Assembly: GCF_015354575.1 (NCBI RefSeq)
Contig: NZ_JACAFQ010000022.1
Coordinates: 1-64,000 of the forward strand
Direction: 5' to 3'
DNA length: 64,000 nt
Source: Pseudomonas sp. UFMG81
GTDB taxonomy: Bacteria > Pseudomonadota > Gammaproteobacteria > Pseudomonadales > Pseudomonadaceae
Numbering within the stretch: position 1 is the first letter of the stretch; each line of letters starts with the position of its first letter. The notes beneath the pieces were generated by a model. It was not told where the DNA came from, searched no databases, and was given only the letters and a program-made list of their open reading frames with translations. This document shows, piece after piece, positions 44,724-52,873 of this stretch. The translations under genes and the position numbers were made by a program.

Positions 44724-47700
44724 ATGAACGGACACTCGGACGCCTTTATCGACCTTGATCGTACTTTCTCCAAGATCCCCTTCGATTCTGATGCGTCCGA
44801 CGACGTAGATATGAGCGGTCGGCATAGCGGGAACGGAGAACTTCGCTGGCCAGACTTGCTTCAGCACCACCGAGTGATACTGCTGTCCGAGGCGGGATCA
44901 GGCAAAACCGCTGAAATCCGGAACGTGACTCGCCAGCTACGTAGTAAAGGGAAGACGGCCTTCTTTCTACGAATTGAGAACGTCTCCCCGGATTTGGAAG
45001 ACGCAATCGAGGAAGGTAGCTTCAGTGAGTTTGAAAGCTGGTTAGATTCAGGCACCGAAGGGTGGCTGTTTATGGATTCAGTAGACGAAGCTCGGTTAAA
45101 AGACCCGAGAGATTTCGAGCGTGCAATCCGTAAAATTGGCCGTTTGACTCAACGTCTAGGGGCCCAGGCGCACATACTCATCACCGGGCGGAGCACAGCG
45201 TGGCGTGCCAGGACGGATCTAGCGATCTGTGAGGAGAACTTTGCCTTTGAGCCCATAGCCCAGCAAGCACCTACTTCTGAGTCTGATGTGCTTGCAGACT
45301 CAGCGCACACGGTTTCAACAGAATCGAAGTCAGGTGTGTTGTTTCTCGTAGTGACTCTCGACGACATTCATGGGAAACAAGTCGATCAGTTCTTAGCAGC
45401 CACTGGTGTCGAAGATGGCAAAGCATTTCACGCTGAACTTGAGCGTAGGGATGCATGGTCGCTGACGACGCGCCCGCTGGACTTCTTGGAGCTCGTCGAT
45501 TATTGGCAGGCACACCATCGTATAGGCTCGCGCCTGGAGCTGATGAAAAGCAGTATCGATCGTCGCCTGGAAGAGCGAGACCAAAATCGCGCCGAGATCA
45601 AGCCTATCGCACCAGAGAAGCTTCGCGAAGGCGTCCGTCTTATAGCTGCCGCGACTACATTTGGACAGGTCTCTGCCGTCCGCGTCCCCGATGGCGATGC
45701 CAACAAAAAGGGTATTCCAGTTCGATCTGTCCTTAAGGACTGGAATGACGCAGACGCTGGTACTCTGTTGACCCGCCCGATTTTCGAGCCGGGCATTTAT
45801 GGAACGGTACGCTTTCACCATCGCACTGTCCGTGAATACCTTACAGCTGAATGGCTTCACGAGCTAATTCGATATGCGGCCTCTCGCGTCAAGATCGAGA
45901 ATCTGTTCTTCCGCACCCAATACGGACTGCAGGTAATCAACCCCTCGCTGCGTCCAGTCTTGCCTTGGCTGGCGCTATTGGATGATCGTATTTGCGCACG
46001 GCTGGAGGAGGTTGCTCCAGAGGTATTCTTCGAGGGTGGTGATCCAGGCCAACTCCCATTAACGACTCGCCGGAACGTGTTGCGTAAAACTTGCGAGCAC
46101 TTGGCGCAGCCGGCCCATAGCTGGTCAATGACTGACTATTCAGCTGTACAGCGATTCGCTCACCATGACCTCACCGAAGATATCAAAGACCTGCTGGCGC
46201 TCTACAGCACAAACGACGATATCACCTGGTTCCTGTTACGCATGGTTTGGCAAGGGGAGGTGGTGGGCGCGCTCGCAGAAGCGAAGCAATTCGCTCTCAC
46301 TGCACAGCACAAGCACACGCGTTTGGCAGCCATACGTGCCGTCATCGATTTGGGTACGCCCCAGGACGTCGCTGACCTACGCCAAGGGTTATTGAATGGT
46401 GACAAGGACATTAATCGGGAGTGGCTGGCAGAGCTCGTCGATATCGTGCCGCCGAACGATGACTCAATTCGTTGGTTGCTAGATGCGATCCAGCGAGCGG
46501 CCAAGAAGGAGCGTTACAGCGGTAGGGACAGCCTAGCGATTAACCTTTCAAGCTTGGCAGTAGGTTTGCCGCTGGAGTATTTCCCTACCTTTATCCATGG
46601 GCTAGGGGAGCTTCTGGCCAAGTCGCCTACCAAAGATCACGGTTTCATTGCCATCTCGAAAAAGTACATCTGGCTTGCCGAAATTGCTGGTCAATGTGTG
46701 CTCCGGCTGATCCATGAGCGCGATCCGTTTGCGCTCGATGAAGCCGCCCTAGGCATCTTGAGCAAGCTCGCTCTAGCTCATGTGTACGATGAGCGGGAAA
46801 TTCAAGAGCTAGGTGAAAACCTCCGAATAGCGGTGCCCGCTTGGCCTGAGCTTGATTACAAACTGTTCTGGCATGACGTCGAGGTTGCCCGAAAGGGGCG
46901 TGTGCACCGCAACTCGCCAGTGATCAACGTCTGGCAATTGATCGGTTTCCGACCATTCTGGACGCTGAACAAACAGAATTTTTGTCGCGCCTGCGACCAA
47001 ATTGTCAGCCTTACTGAATTCCAAGATCGCCACATGGCGATGAGTATGGCCTTTGAAATTTATAAGCAGCATGGCACGCCGATTGAATGGCAGGTGCAGC
47101 TTCGAAGGGGCACTGAGTCCTACGCCGAGCTAAGCGATAAGCTGGAACTCATGCTGAATCCGCCGCCGCGACAAGTCGAGGAATGGGAGATCCAGCAAGC
47201 CCAGTGGAAAGAAGAGGCGGCCCTACGAAAGAGTGAGGAAGCGAATCGACGTCGCGAGTGGCGTGAAGGTCTTGCCGCCGATGTAGCGCACATCAACAGT
47301 CCCGAGCCGGGTGTGATGACTCGCTGTCAAGCCTATCTACTCGAGGAGATGCGTGATGGTACGTCATCCTCAAGTACATGGAGCAACGGCAACTGGCAGT
47401 CACTCGTTCTCGAGTTCGGAATGCCGGTCGCTCAAGCGTTCCGTGTAGGGGCGATTAATTTCTGGAGGGGCTATTGCCCGCAACTTCCATCAGAAGGCGC
47501 GCCGGCTAATACGACTCCATACCAGGTGATTTTGGGGTTGACGGGGCTTGCTATAGAAGCCAGGGAGGAGTCGTCCAGTTTCCTCCAAATGTCTTGCAGG
47601 GATGCTGAGTATGCCGTTCGTTATGCTCTCCTTGAATTGAATGGCTTCCCAGAGTGGCTCCCTACGTTGTTCAAGCGCTGGCCGCAATCTCTTCTAGAAA

Positions 47701-49067
47701 TCGTAGATCGTGAGATCTGTTACGAGCTGGGTCAGCCAAACTCGGACTCAGGTGGCAACCATGTCTTACGCAGGCTGCGCTACGGTGGTGAATGGCTGTA
47801 TGAAGCACTAGCAACCCCGCTCATGACTCGGCTGGCTCAACCTGTGAAAACCCTGGAATCCCTTCAACTCGTCATGAGCGTCGTAGTGGAGTCCCCCATC
47901 AGTGATCAGGCACTAGCTGATCTCGCCAGCGAGCGTGCTATCGCAGAGAGCGATCTGGATATCGCGCCGTCTTGGTTTGCTATGTGGATTGGATCGGAAC
48001 CTTCTGAAGGTATCCCGGCGCTGGCGGCTCGTCTCGACTCGCTGCCTTCAGATGACGCAAAAGCGCAATTTGCGATGCTGTGCCTGATTGGCATTGTTGG
48101 TGGTCACAATGCACACCGTTGCCGGCAAAATTACAAGACAGTTGCGCATGCCAAAGCGCTGTATCTGCTCGTTAACGAGTACGTACGTATCGCGGATGAC
48201 ATCCAGCGCGCAGGAACAGGCGTCTACTCGCCAGGCCTGAGGGACGACGCCCAGAATGCACGTGACGGATTACTTGCTCTCATTCGAGAAACACCTGGTA
48301 AGGAAGCGTTCCTGGCTTTAGAGGAAATTGCTCGGGCGCATCCTTCCGAGAGCCTTCGCCCCTGGAGTGCTTTCTACGCGCAACAGAAAGCCACGGCAGA
48401 CTCTCATACGCCGCCTTGGCCACCAGAGAAAGTCATCGATTTCCATAACTCACTGGAAAGCACTCCTACCACGCACCGAGAGCTTTGGAATCTCGCTATC
48501 GATCGCCTAATGGATTTGAAGCATGTGCTGGAAGAGAGTGACTCAAGTTGGGCAGAGCTTCTGTTGCCTTCAAGTCAAGAAACCTCGGTTCGCAAATACA
48601 TCGGTGACTGGTGTAGAGAGCGCGCTGCAGGCCGCTACAGCGTAGTCCAGGAGGAGCAGCTTGCGGACGACAAGCGACCTGACTACAGGTTCCTGAACAC
48701 CCAGTTCGATGCTCCCGTACCGGTCGAACTGAAGCTCTCGCAGAACTGGAGCGGGCCGCAGCATTTCGAGCGACTTGAGAATCAGCTATGCGGGGATTAC
48801 CTTCGCGATGACAGGTCGAGCTGCGGGATCTTTTTGCTTGTCAGCCGAGATGATCAAACCAGATGGGAGACCCAAAACGGTGATCGTGTCGGACTTGAGG
48901 GCTTGGTAGCAGCGTTGCAGGAACACTGGCTGAGTATCGCCTCTAGATATCCTGGCGCTGAGGACATAAAAGTCATCGGCATCGACCTTACCAAGCGGGG
49001 AGGACAGGCAGCAGCCAAAGCCATCAAGGCCAACCAGGTGGAAGCCGGCCTGAGCGAGGAGGGGTAA
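44724..49067 (+). CDS. Giant STAND/NACHT-like NTPase with C-terminal nuclease fold
   Basis: 1447 residues. After a short N-terminus, a P-loop NTPase shows Walker A EAGSGKT at residues 56-62 and a Walker B with WLFMDSVDEARL near 114-125 (D118, D121, E122), then ITGRSTAW as a sensor Arg. This layout is NACHT/STAND-like. About 700 residues of helical-repeat-type sequence follow. The last 140 residues contain a PD-(D/E)XK-like core, D1320 in RPDYRF and E1335-L-K1337 in PVELKLS. The combination suggests a phage-sensing NTPase that fires a DNA- or RNA-cutting effector. In Avs proteins the effector is N-terminal; here it is C-terminal. No strong ribosome site was found before the ATG. Confidence 0.72.
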   Translation: MNGHSDAFIDLDRTFSKIPFDSDASDDVDMSGRHSGNGELRWPDLLQHHRVILLSEAGSGKTAEIRNVTRQLRSKGKTAFFLRIENVSPDLEDAIEEGSFSEFESWLDSGTEGWLFMDSVDEARLKDPRDFERAIRKIGRLTQRLGAQAHILITGRSTAWRARTDLAICEENFAFEPIAQQAPTSESDVLADSAHTVSTESKSGVLFLVVTLDDIHGKQVDQFLAATGVEDGKAFHAELERRDAWSLTTRPLDFLELVDYWQAHHRIGSRLELMKSSIDRRLEERDQNRAEIKPIAPEKLREGVRLIAAATTFGQVSAVRVPDGDANKKGIPVRSVLKDWNDADAGTLLTRPIFEPGIYGTVRFHHRTVREYLTAEWLHELIRYAASRVKIENLFFRTQYGLQVINPSLRPVLPWLALLDDRICARLEEVAPEVFFEGGDPGQLPLTTRRNVLRKTCEHLAQPAHSWSMTDYSAVQRFAHHDLTEDIKDLLALYSTNDDITWFLLRMVWQGEVVGALAEAKQFALTAQHKHTRLAAIRAVIDLGTPQDVADLRQGLLNGDKDINREWLAELVDIVPPNDDSIRWLLDAIQRAAKKERYSGRDSLAINLSSLAVGLPLEYFPTFIHGLGELLAKSPTKDHGFIAISKKYIWLAEIAGQCVLRLIHERDPFALDEAALGILSKLALAHVYDEREIQELGENLRIAVPAWPELDYKLFWHDVEVARKGRVHRNSPVINVWQLIGFRPFWTLNKQNFCRACDQIVSLTEFQDRHMAMSMAFEIYKQHGTPIEWQVQLRRGTESYAELSDKLELMLNPPPRQVEEWEIQQAQWKEEAALRKSEEANRRREWREGLAADVAHINSPEPGVMTRCQAYLLEEMRDGTSSSSTWSNGNWQSLVLEFGMPVAQAFRVGAINFWRGYCPQLPSEGAPANTTPYQVILGLTGLAIEAREESSSFLQMSCRDAEYAVRYALLELNGFPEWLPTLFKRWPQSLLEIVDREICYELGQPNSDSGGNHVLRRLRYGGEWLYEALATPLMTRLAQPVKTLESLQLVMSVVVESPISDQALADLASERAIAESDLDIAPSWFAMWIGSEPSEGIPALAARLDSLPSDDAKAQFAMLCLIGIVGGHNAHRCRQNYKTVAHAKALYLLVNEYVRIADDIQRAGTGVYSPGLRDDAQNARDGLLALIRETPGKEAFLALEEIARAHPSESLRPWSAFYAQQKATADSHTPPWPPEKVIDFHNSLESTPTTHRELWNLAIDRLMDLKHVLEESDSSWAELLLPSSQETSVRKYIGDWCRERAAGRYSVVQEEQLADDKRPDYRFLNTQFDAPVPVELKLSQNWSGPQHFERLENQLCGDYLRDDRSSCGIFLLVSRDDQTRWETQNGDRVGLEGLVAALQEHWLSIASRYPGAEDIKVIGIDLTKRGGQAAAKAIKANQVEAGLSEEG

Positions 49068-49084
49068 AACCTTGGCCGATCTCA

Positions 49085-49498
49085 TTGAAGGCGAGCGTCG
49101 ATTCAGGCGGCTGCTTCTCCGATCTCCGCCCTGGCGACCCTAAGGCGGTAGCTGTCCTCCAGGAACTGGATCTTGTTGAACGAGACCTCTGCGACGTGGC
49201 TTTGTCCTGCAATCATCTCCTCGACTTGGTCACTAAATCGCCTCGATCCTCAGGCCGTTTGATAGTTGACGAGCACACGACCCCGATGCCCTGGCGGGAG
49301 CGACTTTCTCAAGCCAGCGTTGGGTCTACTCGAGTTGCGGCGGGCCCTTACTTGGATGACTTTGAAAATTTTTCGAGGAATGGGGGAGGGAGATGGCTCA
49401 TCTTCAAGCGCATCGGGATGCGGCCCGTTCCGACTGAGCATTGGCATCTATTGCTGCAGCAGCCACCTGATGACGAGCCTACAGGCCCGGGCTTGTAA
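49085..49498 (+). CDS. Possible hypothetical protein, doubtful
   Basis: 137 codons from a TTG without a ribosome site, directly after the STAND-like gene. Parts read like protein (AVLQELDLVERDLCDVAL and GGGRWLIFKRIGMRPV). The preceding bases in another frame (49074 on) read LIEGERRFRRLLL, which would suit an N-terminus, so a frameshifted remnant is at least as likely as an intact gene. Family unknown. It ends inside the 61-bp palindrome. Confidence 0.35.
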   Translation: MKASVDSGGCFSDLRPGDPKAVAVLQELDLVERDLCDVALSCNHLLDLVTKSPRSSGRLIVDEHTTPMPWRERLSQASVGSTRVAAGPYLDDFENFSRNGGGRWLIFKRIGMRPVPTEHWHLLLQQPPDDEPTGPGL

Positions 49499-49553
49499 CT
49501 TAGTTTTTGGAATGTAACATCGGCCGCGTTACATTCCAAAAACCGCGTTACAA
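49493..49553. repeat. 61-bp nested palindrome with four GTTACA half-sites
   Basis: The inner arms GTTTTTGGAATGTAAC (49503-49518) and GTTACATTCCAAAAAC (49528-49543) are exact complements over a nine-base loop. Three bases further out on both sides are TTGTAAC (49493) and GTTACAA (49547). The result is four TGTAAC/GTTACA half-sites in perfect mirror arrangement. It could be an operator, a recombination site or a hairpin terminator for the HNH remnant on the - strand. Confidence 0.7.
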
Positions 49554-49826
49554 ACTATGAGGTCGGGTCGCTAGAGCAGAGCGCCTCTTTGCTTCAGCTA
49601 GGTGCTCCTTAAGAGTCTCAATGCTCATGACCTCAGAACCACGACGCACCACCGCATGGCAATTCGGACACAGCGGGATCAGATCCTTTATTGGATCAAG
49701 CTTGTACTCTGCGCCGATCGTACTCAGAGGAACGATGTGGTGGACATGGCTGCCGTCAGCTGCAAGATATCTTCGGAAGCTCGCAATATAGTTAAATCCA
49801 TTGATGCTTTTGCCATCAATGGAGGG
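49548..49826 (-). pseudogene. HNH endonuclease, N-terminally truncated
   Basis: The - strand frame is open from a TAA at 49827-49829 down to the stop at 49548-49550, without a start codon. It carries an HNH core: GSHVHHIVPLS, then LDPIKDLIPLCPNCHAVVRR with the zinc-finger CPNCH, and a C-terminal helix (SIETLKEHLAEAKRR). This matches the C-terminal half of McrA-type HNH endonucleases. The N-terminal part is absent, so it is read as a remnant. Confidence 0.65.
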
Positions 49827-49950
49827 TTATCTCAATTTGAGCAAATCATGTGCCTTAAAGCCTGGCCATGAAAAACGTTTGCCTATAGTAAATCTATCAT
49901 TTAACCAGCGTGAAGGACGCCGCGAGTGCAGCACTAACTTAAATTAAGTG

Positions 49951-50345
49951 TCGATAAAAATCGAGATAATACGTTTGGTCGCTCGTCAATTTACCAGTAT
50001 TAAGCGAGGCGTCAGCAGGCTACAAATTTGATGAATTTGAGCAGAGGGATTGGCGCGCCTGCGCCCGCTGGCACCATCACCAGCATGGCCTTTGAGGCCA
50101 AAGGTTCATCGTTAAAACCACTAAAGATCGACAAAAATCGGCATAATGCGGCTGAGCCTACGTCAATTTATCACTATAAAACGAGGCGCCAGTAATCAAT
50201 AAGCTTTCACCAACCTGGAGCAGAGGGAAGGGCGTTCCTGTAGCAAAACTACCGTTACACCAAGGTGAGCGTGGAACCGAAAGGTGCATCATTGAAAAAA
50301 ATCACTTAAAGGTCGACAAGAATCGACATTGCTCGTATCTCACTG
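49951..50345. repeat. AT-rich field of ~180-bp degenerate tandem repeats
   Basis: Two full units and the start of a third are recognisable from anchors in the same order: TCG(A)-AAAAATCG (49951, 50128, 50312), CGTCAATTTA (49984, 50161) and GAGCAGAGGG (50039, 50218). Spacings are 177-184 bases. Units differ by many substitutions. No open frame spans them. They lie directly upstream of the MvaT-like gene pair. Confidence 0.6.
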
Positions 50346-50481
50346 ATATTACGCGGTTTTGGCGAGCTACGAAGCGGCATGACTGGATGCATCAGAATCG
50401 GACAATTTCTTTGCATCCTTCCGAGCAACCATTTGATACGCTAAACTCAGAAAGAGCATTCGCGCGACGGAGCTGGTGAGC

Positions 50482-50880
50482 ATGCCCAGATCTCACGAAT
50501 TTTTAGCACTCAGGCAAGCGGAATGGCGTTTGGCGGAGGCCGCGAGTGAGGTGGAGAAAATCCGCACCTCTCGCGATTTTATGCTAGATGAGCAATTTTT
50601 CAAGGCTCTTCATATTTTGATGGATACATATGGTTTCAACGCTGCAGATGTCGCACGACTACTGCTTGCCCGTGATCCAGATATCAATTCTCCAGAACAC
50701 AATTACTCGACTATGTCTTACTTGGAGAATTTAAGCGAATTCGTCATTTTGGACGAAAGCGAACTCATCAAGCCCGAGCCAGCAGACGTTTGCTATGAGG
50801 GCTACAGTCCGGAAGATTTTCGATCACGCATGCAAGCTGCAGCAACCAACAACCACAAAACTAGCACGAATAAAGGATGA
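50482..50880 (+). CDS. MvaT-like oligomerisation domain protein lacking the DNA-binding domain
   Basis: 132 residues from the ATG at 50482, with GGAG nine bases upstream; a GTG at 50476 is too close to that site. The N-terminal half resembles the MvaT coiled coil and dimer-interface helix (LRQAEWRLAEAASEVEK, then ALHILMDTYGFNAADVARLL, the counterpart of the LRTLMGEYG...DV.LL segment). The C-terminal half has no KNP...GGNH DNA-binding motif and is acidic instead (DESELIKPEPADVCYEG). Such a form could poison or retune MvaT filaments, like truncated H-NS proteins in enterobacterial islands. The next gene, 41 bases on, is a full-length MvaT-like protein. Confidence 0.65.
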   Translation: MPRSHEFLALRQAEWRLAEAASEVEKIRTSRDFMLDEQFFKALHILMDTYGFNAADVARLLLARDPDINSPEHNYSTMSYLENLSEFVILDESELIKPEPADVCYEGYSPEDFRSRMQAAATNNHKTSTNKG

Positions 50881-50921
50881 ATTGAAGGACGCTGTTGTGA
50901 GGGCGAGTACGAGGTGGTTTT

Positions 50922-51332
50922 ATGAATAAGATAGCTGAAATTTTTAAAATCAACCGCCGTATTGAATCCGAGCTTCAAACTGCCGCTGCATTGTTACACG
51001 ACGCAGAAGTCGTGCGCGCCTTGCGTTTTTTGAACGACCTTGACGAGCTGGCCTGCAAATTTCAATTTACGCCTCGTGAGATTCTCATGTATCTCGCACC
51101 ACGAAAAGAATCTTCCCATCTCCCACAAGCCGATCAAGGCGTGATTGAGAAAGTTCCGGCAAAAACGGTTACTACGAATGTTACGCGCAGTCCACGGGAG
51201 TATCCTGTCAAAATTTACAAAAATCCCCATACCGGCGCTCTGATAGAAACGCGAGGGGGAAACCACACTGCGCTCAAAAAGTGGAAGTCCACCTATGGCG
51301 GTGCCGTGGTTGAAGGATGGCGAATCGACTGA
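50922..51332 (+). CDS. Divergent MvaT-family H-NS-like protein
   Basis: 136 residues. The N-terminal oligomerisation helix (ALRFLNDLDELACKFQF, then TPREILMYL) is diverged from typical MvaT. The C-terminal DNA-binding domain is conserved: VKIYKNPHTGALIETRGGNH, described by the KNPHTG and RGGNH motifs, then ALKKWKSTYG. It probably binds AT-rich DNA, starting with the repeat field upstream. It is the second gene of a pair with the oligomerisation-only protein and is convergent with the integrase-like gene. Confidence 0.85.
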   Translation: MNKIAEIFKINRRIESELQTAAALLHDAEVVRALRFLNDLDELACKFQFTPREILMYLAPRKESSHLPQADQGVIEKVPAKTVTTNVTRSPREYPVKIYKNPHTGALIETRGGNHTALKKWKSTYGGAVVEGWRID

Positions 51333-51409
51333 TAGCAGCGATTATCGGTCGCTGGGTCGGGATGAAAACGGGTAAGGGCTGAGCGTATTCCGAGCTCATT
51401 CCCGATACA

Positions 51410-52534
51410 TCATAGGGGGCAGCCTTGGACGCAACGGGACGACCGACGCACCATGCGAAATGACACTTTCCGGAAAACCTCTGCCGAAGCAGCAATGACT
51501 GGATCACTGTCAGCACTCGCTGCATTGGCAACCGGCTCGCGCAGGAGCCGCAGGTTGGACGACATCGAATCGGCCTTGTAGCCGTCAACACCATTCAGGT
51601 GAGTGAACAATGGCAGATTTGGCAATGGACGGCTTAAATCGACATGCCGTGACTGAAGGTATCGCTGAATCAGTGGACTCATAGGTTTGGGCAAGCGCCT
51701 CCAGGTTTCCGGCACGCCGCTTGAAACCTCAGAAAGGCTCCAGTCCCCGTTTGATTCGAGCCGGAGACGGTCGAGTGTAAAACCCGTGTTAAAGGTACCG
51801 ATGATTTGTTTAGCGGTCAGGTTGGTATAGCGTGCAAGCCCCAGGTAAACCGCCAACTGTAGGCATTGGCGGGCATGAACGCGAGACGACAACGCAATCG
51901 TAAAGAGCCAGTTCAGCTGCTTTTCGCTCAATACGACCGAGCCTCTGCTCATTGGAAGTTTCCCAGTGATGCTTGAAGCATCCTCAGCAGGATTGGCTCG
52001 CTGGCTACCTGTATACCACCTGTAAAAGTCAAAAAAGTGCTGGAGATGAGAAACCAAGCGTGTACACGGATCTCGAGTGATGGGCATCAGCGACCCAGCC
52101 CCGCTAGGAGTCCTTCGGAATAGTCTCCATTCTGGATTGATCGTCCAGTCCTTAAACGGCACTGAGCATTCCTCAATAAATCGACTATGTGCGGCTACTG
52201 CCGTACAACCCACGGGGGGATCGCAATAGAAGTCAAGAAAGCACCGTACCTGTTGTTCGCCCCAGTCAAGCAGCGGCATATGGGTGTGAAAGCTCCAAAG
52301 CAGCATAGCGTCAAGGTTGCACGCCAATTGGTTGTACTTGAAGCCAGAGGGGGTCGTGATTGCGCTGTGCTTGAGGAACTCCATGCAGTACCAGGTGCTT
52401 ATGAATGGCTGAGCATCCGGAGAGACTTTTTCCATTTGTTCGCAAACCGCGGTGCACTCGGGGACGTGGGTTCCGAGCTCTGGGTGCCATTGGCTATATG
52501 GAGGGATGATCGGGAAGAAGACGAAGGGGTGCAT
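51410..52534 (-). CDS. Integrase-like protein, probably C-terminally truncated
   Basis: 374 residues. The central part resembles the start of a tyrosine-recombinase catalytic domain (LSEKQLNWLFTIAL, QLAVYLGLARYTNLTAKQI with the first catalytic Arg). The H-x-x-R and Tyr nucleophile motifs expected about 100-150 residues later are not seen, and the protein ends in a basic tail (SFRMVRRSSRC). It is therefore either a truncated recombinase next to the MvaT module or a catalytically inactive relative. It is transcribed leftward, and its 5' end lies about 250 bases from the dif-like site. Confidence 0.55.
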   Translation of the reverse strand: MHPFVFFPIIPPYSQWHPELGTHVPECTAVCEQMEKVSPDAQPFISTWYCMEFLKHSAITTPSGFKYNQLACNLDAMLLWSFHTHMPLLDWGEQQVRCFLDFYCDPPVGCTAVAAHSRFIEECSVPFKDWTINPEWRLFRRTPSGAGSLMPITRDPCTRLVSHLQHFFDFYRWYTGSQRANPAEDASSITGKLPMSRGSVVLSEKQLNWLFTIALSSRVHARQCLQLAVYLGLARYTNLTAKQIIGTFNTGFTLDRLRLESNGDWSLSEVSSGVPETWRRLPKPMSPLIQRYLQSRHVDLSRPLPNLPLFTHLNGVDGYKADSMSSNLRLLREPVANAASADSDPVIAASAEVFRKVSFRMVRRSSRCVQGCPL

Positions 52535-52873
52535 CGCCGCGACCTCTAGAGAAGTATAATGAAGAGGTGCGATGCAACAGGTGATTTAGGTTTAGCTGTG
52601 ATCTCAGGCCCAGTCAAATATCACCGGATTTAGCAGCGTTCTAGTCGGCGATAGGTGAATTGGCTTCTAAGGACTAGGGTTCAGAAGCGGAGCTAAGCAG
52701 CTGAGTGCAAAGGAGTTCGGTGAATACTGACAACGATTCCGGTGATTGTTGAAAAGGTCTACATGAACATTTCTGACATAGCATCTGGTTTAACATAATA
52801 TGCATTATGCGCTAATTCGTATATTGGCGTGGCTCCGGTTATCGCCACAATCGAAGCCACGCCAGCGTGCTTT
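52535..52873. other. Island-chromosome junction region
   Basis: No gene is seen. It contains the dif-like site at 52788-52815. The right edge of acquired DNA probably lies here, since the next gene rightward has ordinary GC-rich chromosomal codon use. Confidence 0.45.
52788..52815 (-). other. dif: Chromosomal dif site (XerCD recombination site)
   Basis: Read on the - strand, the 28 bases split into a XerC arm TTAGCGCATAA, centre TGCATA and XerD arm TTATGTTAAAC. The E. coli dif arms are GGTGCGCATAA and TTATGTTAAAT around TGTATA, so CGCATAATG-ATATTATGTTAAA is shared with one central change. KOPS-type GGGNAGGG motifs point toward it from both sides. This would be where XerC and XerD resolve chromosome dimers under FtsK control. 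The alternative is a dif-like site carried by a Xer-using mobile element, but the motif polarity favours the native site. Confidence 0.8.

Noticed and set aside
44540..44758. 72-codon + strand frame before the STAND-like gene
   Set aside because: Overlaps the start of the large gene and lacks a ribosome site; kept out as unsupported.
49951..50345. ~180-bp repeats considered as CRISPR or a retron ncRNA
   Set aside because: No short identical repeats with unique spacers, and no cas or reverse-transcriptase gene nearby.
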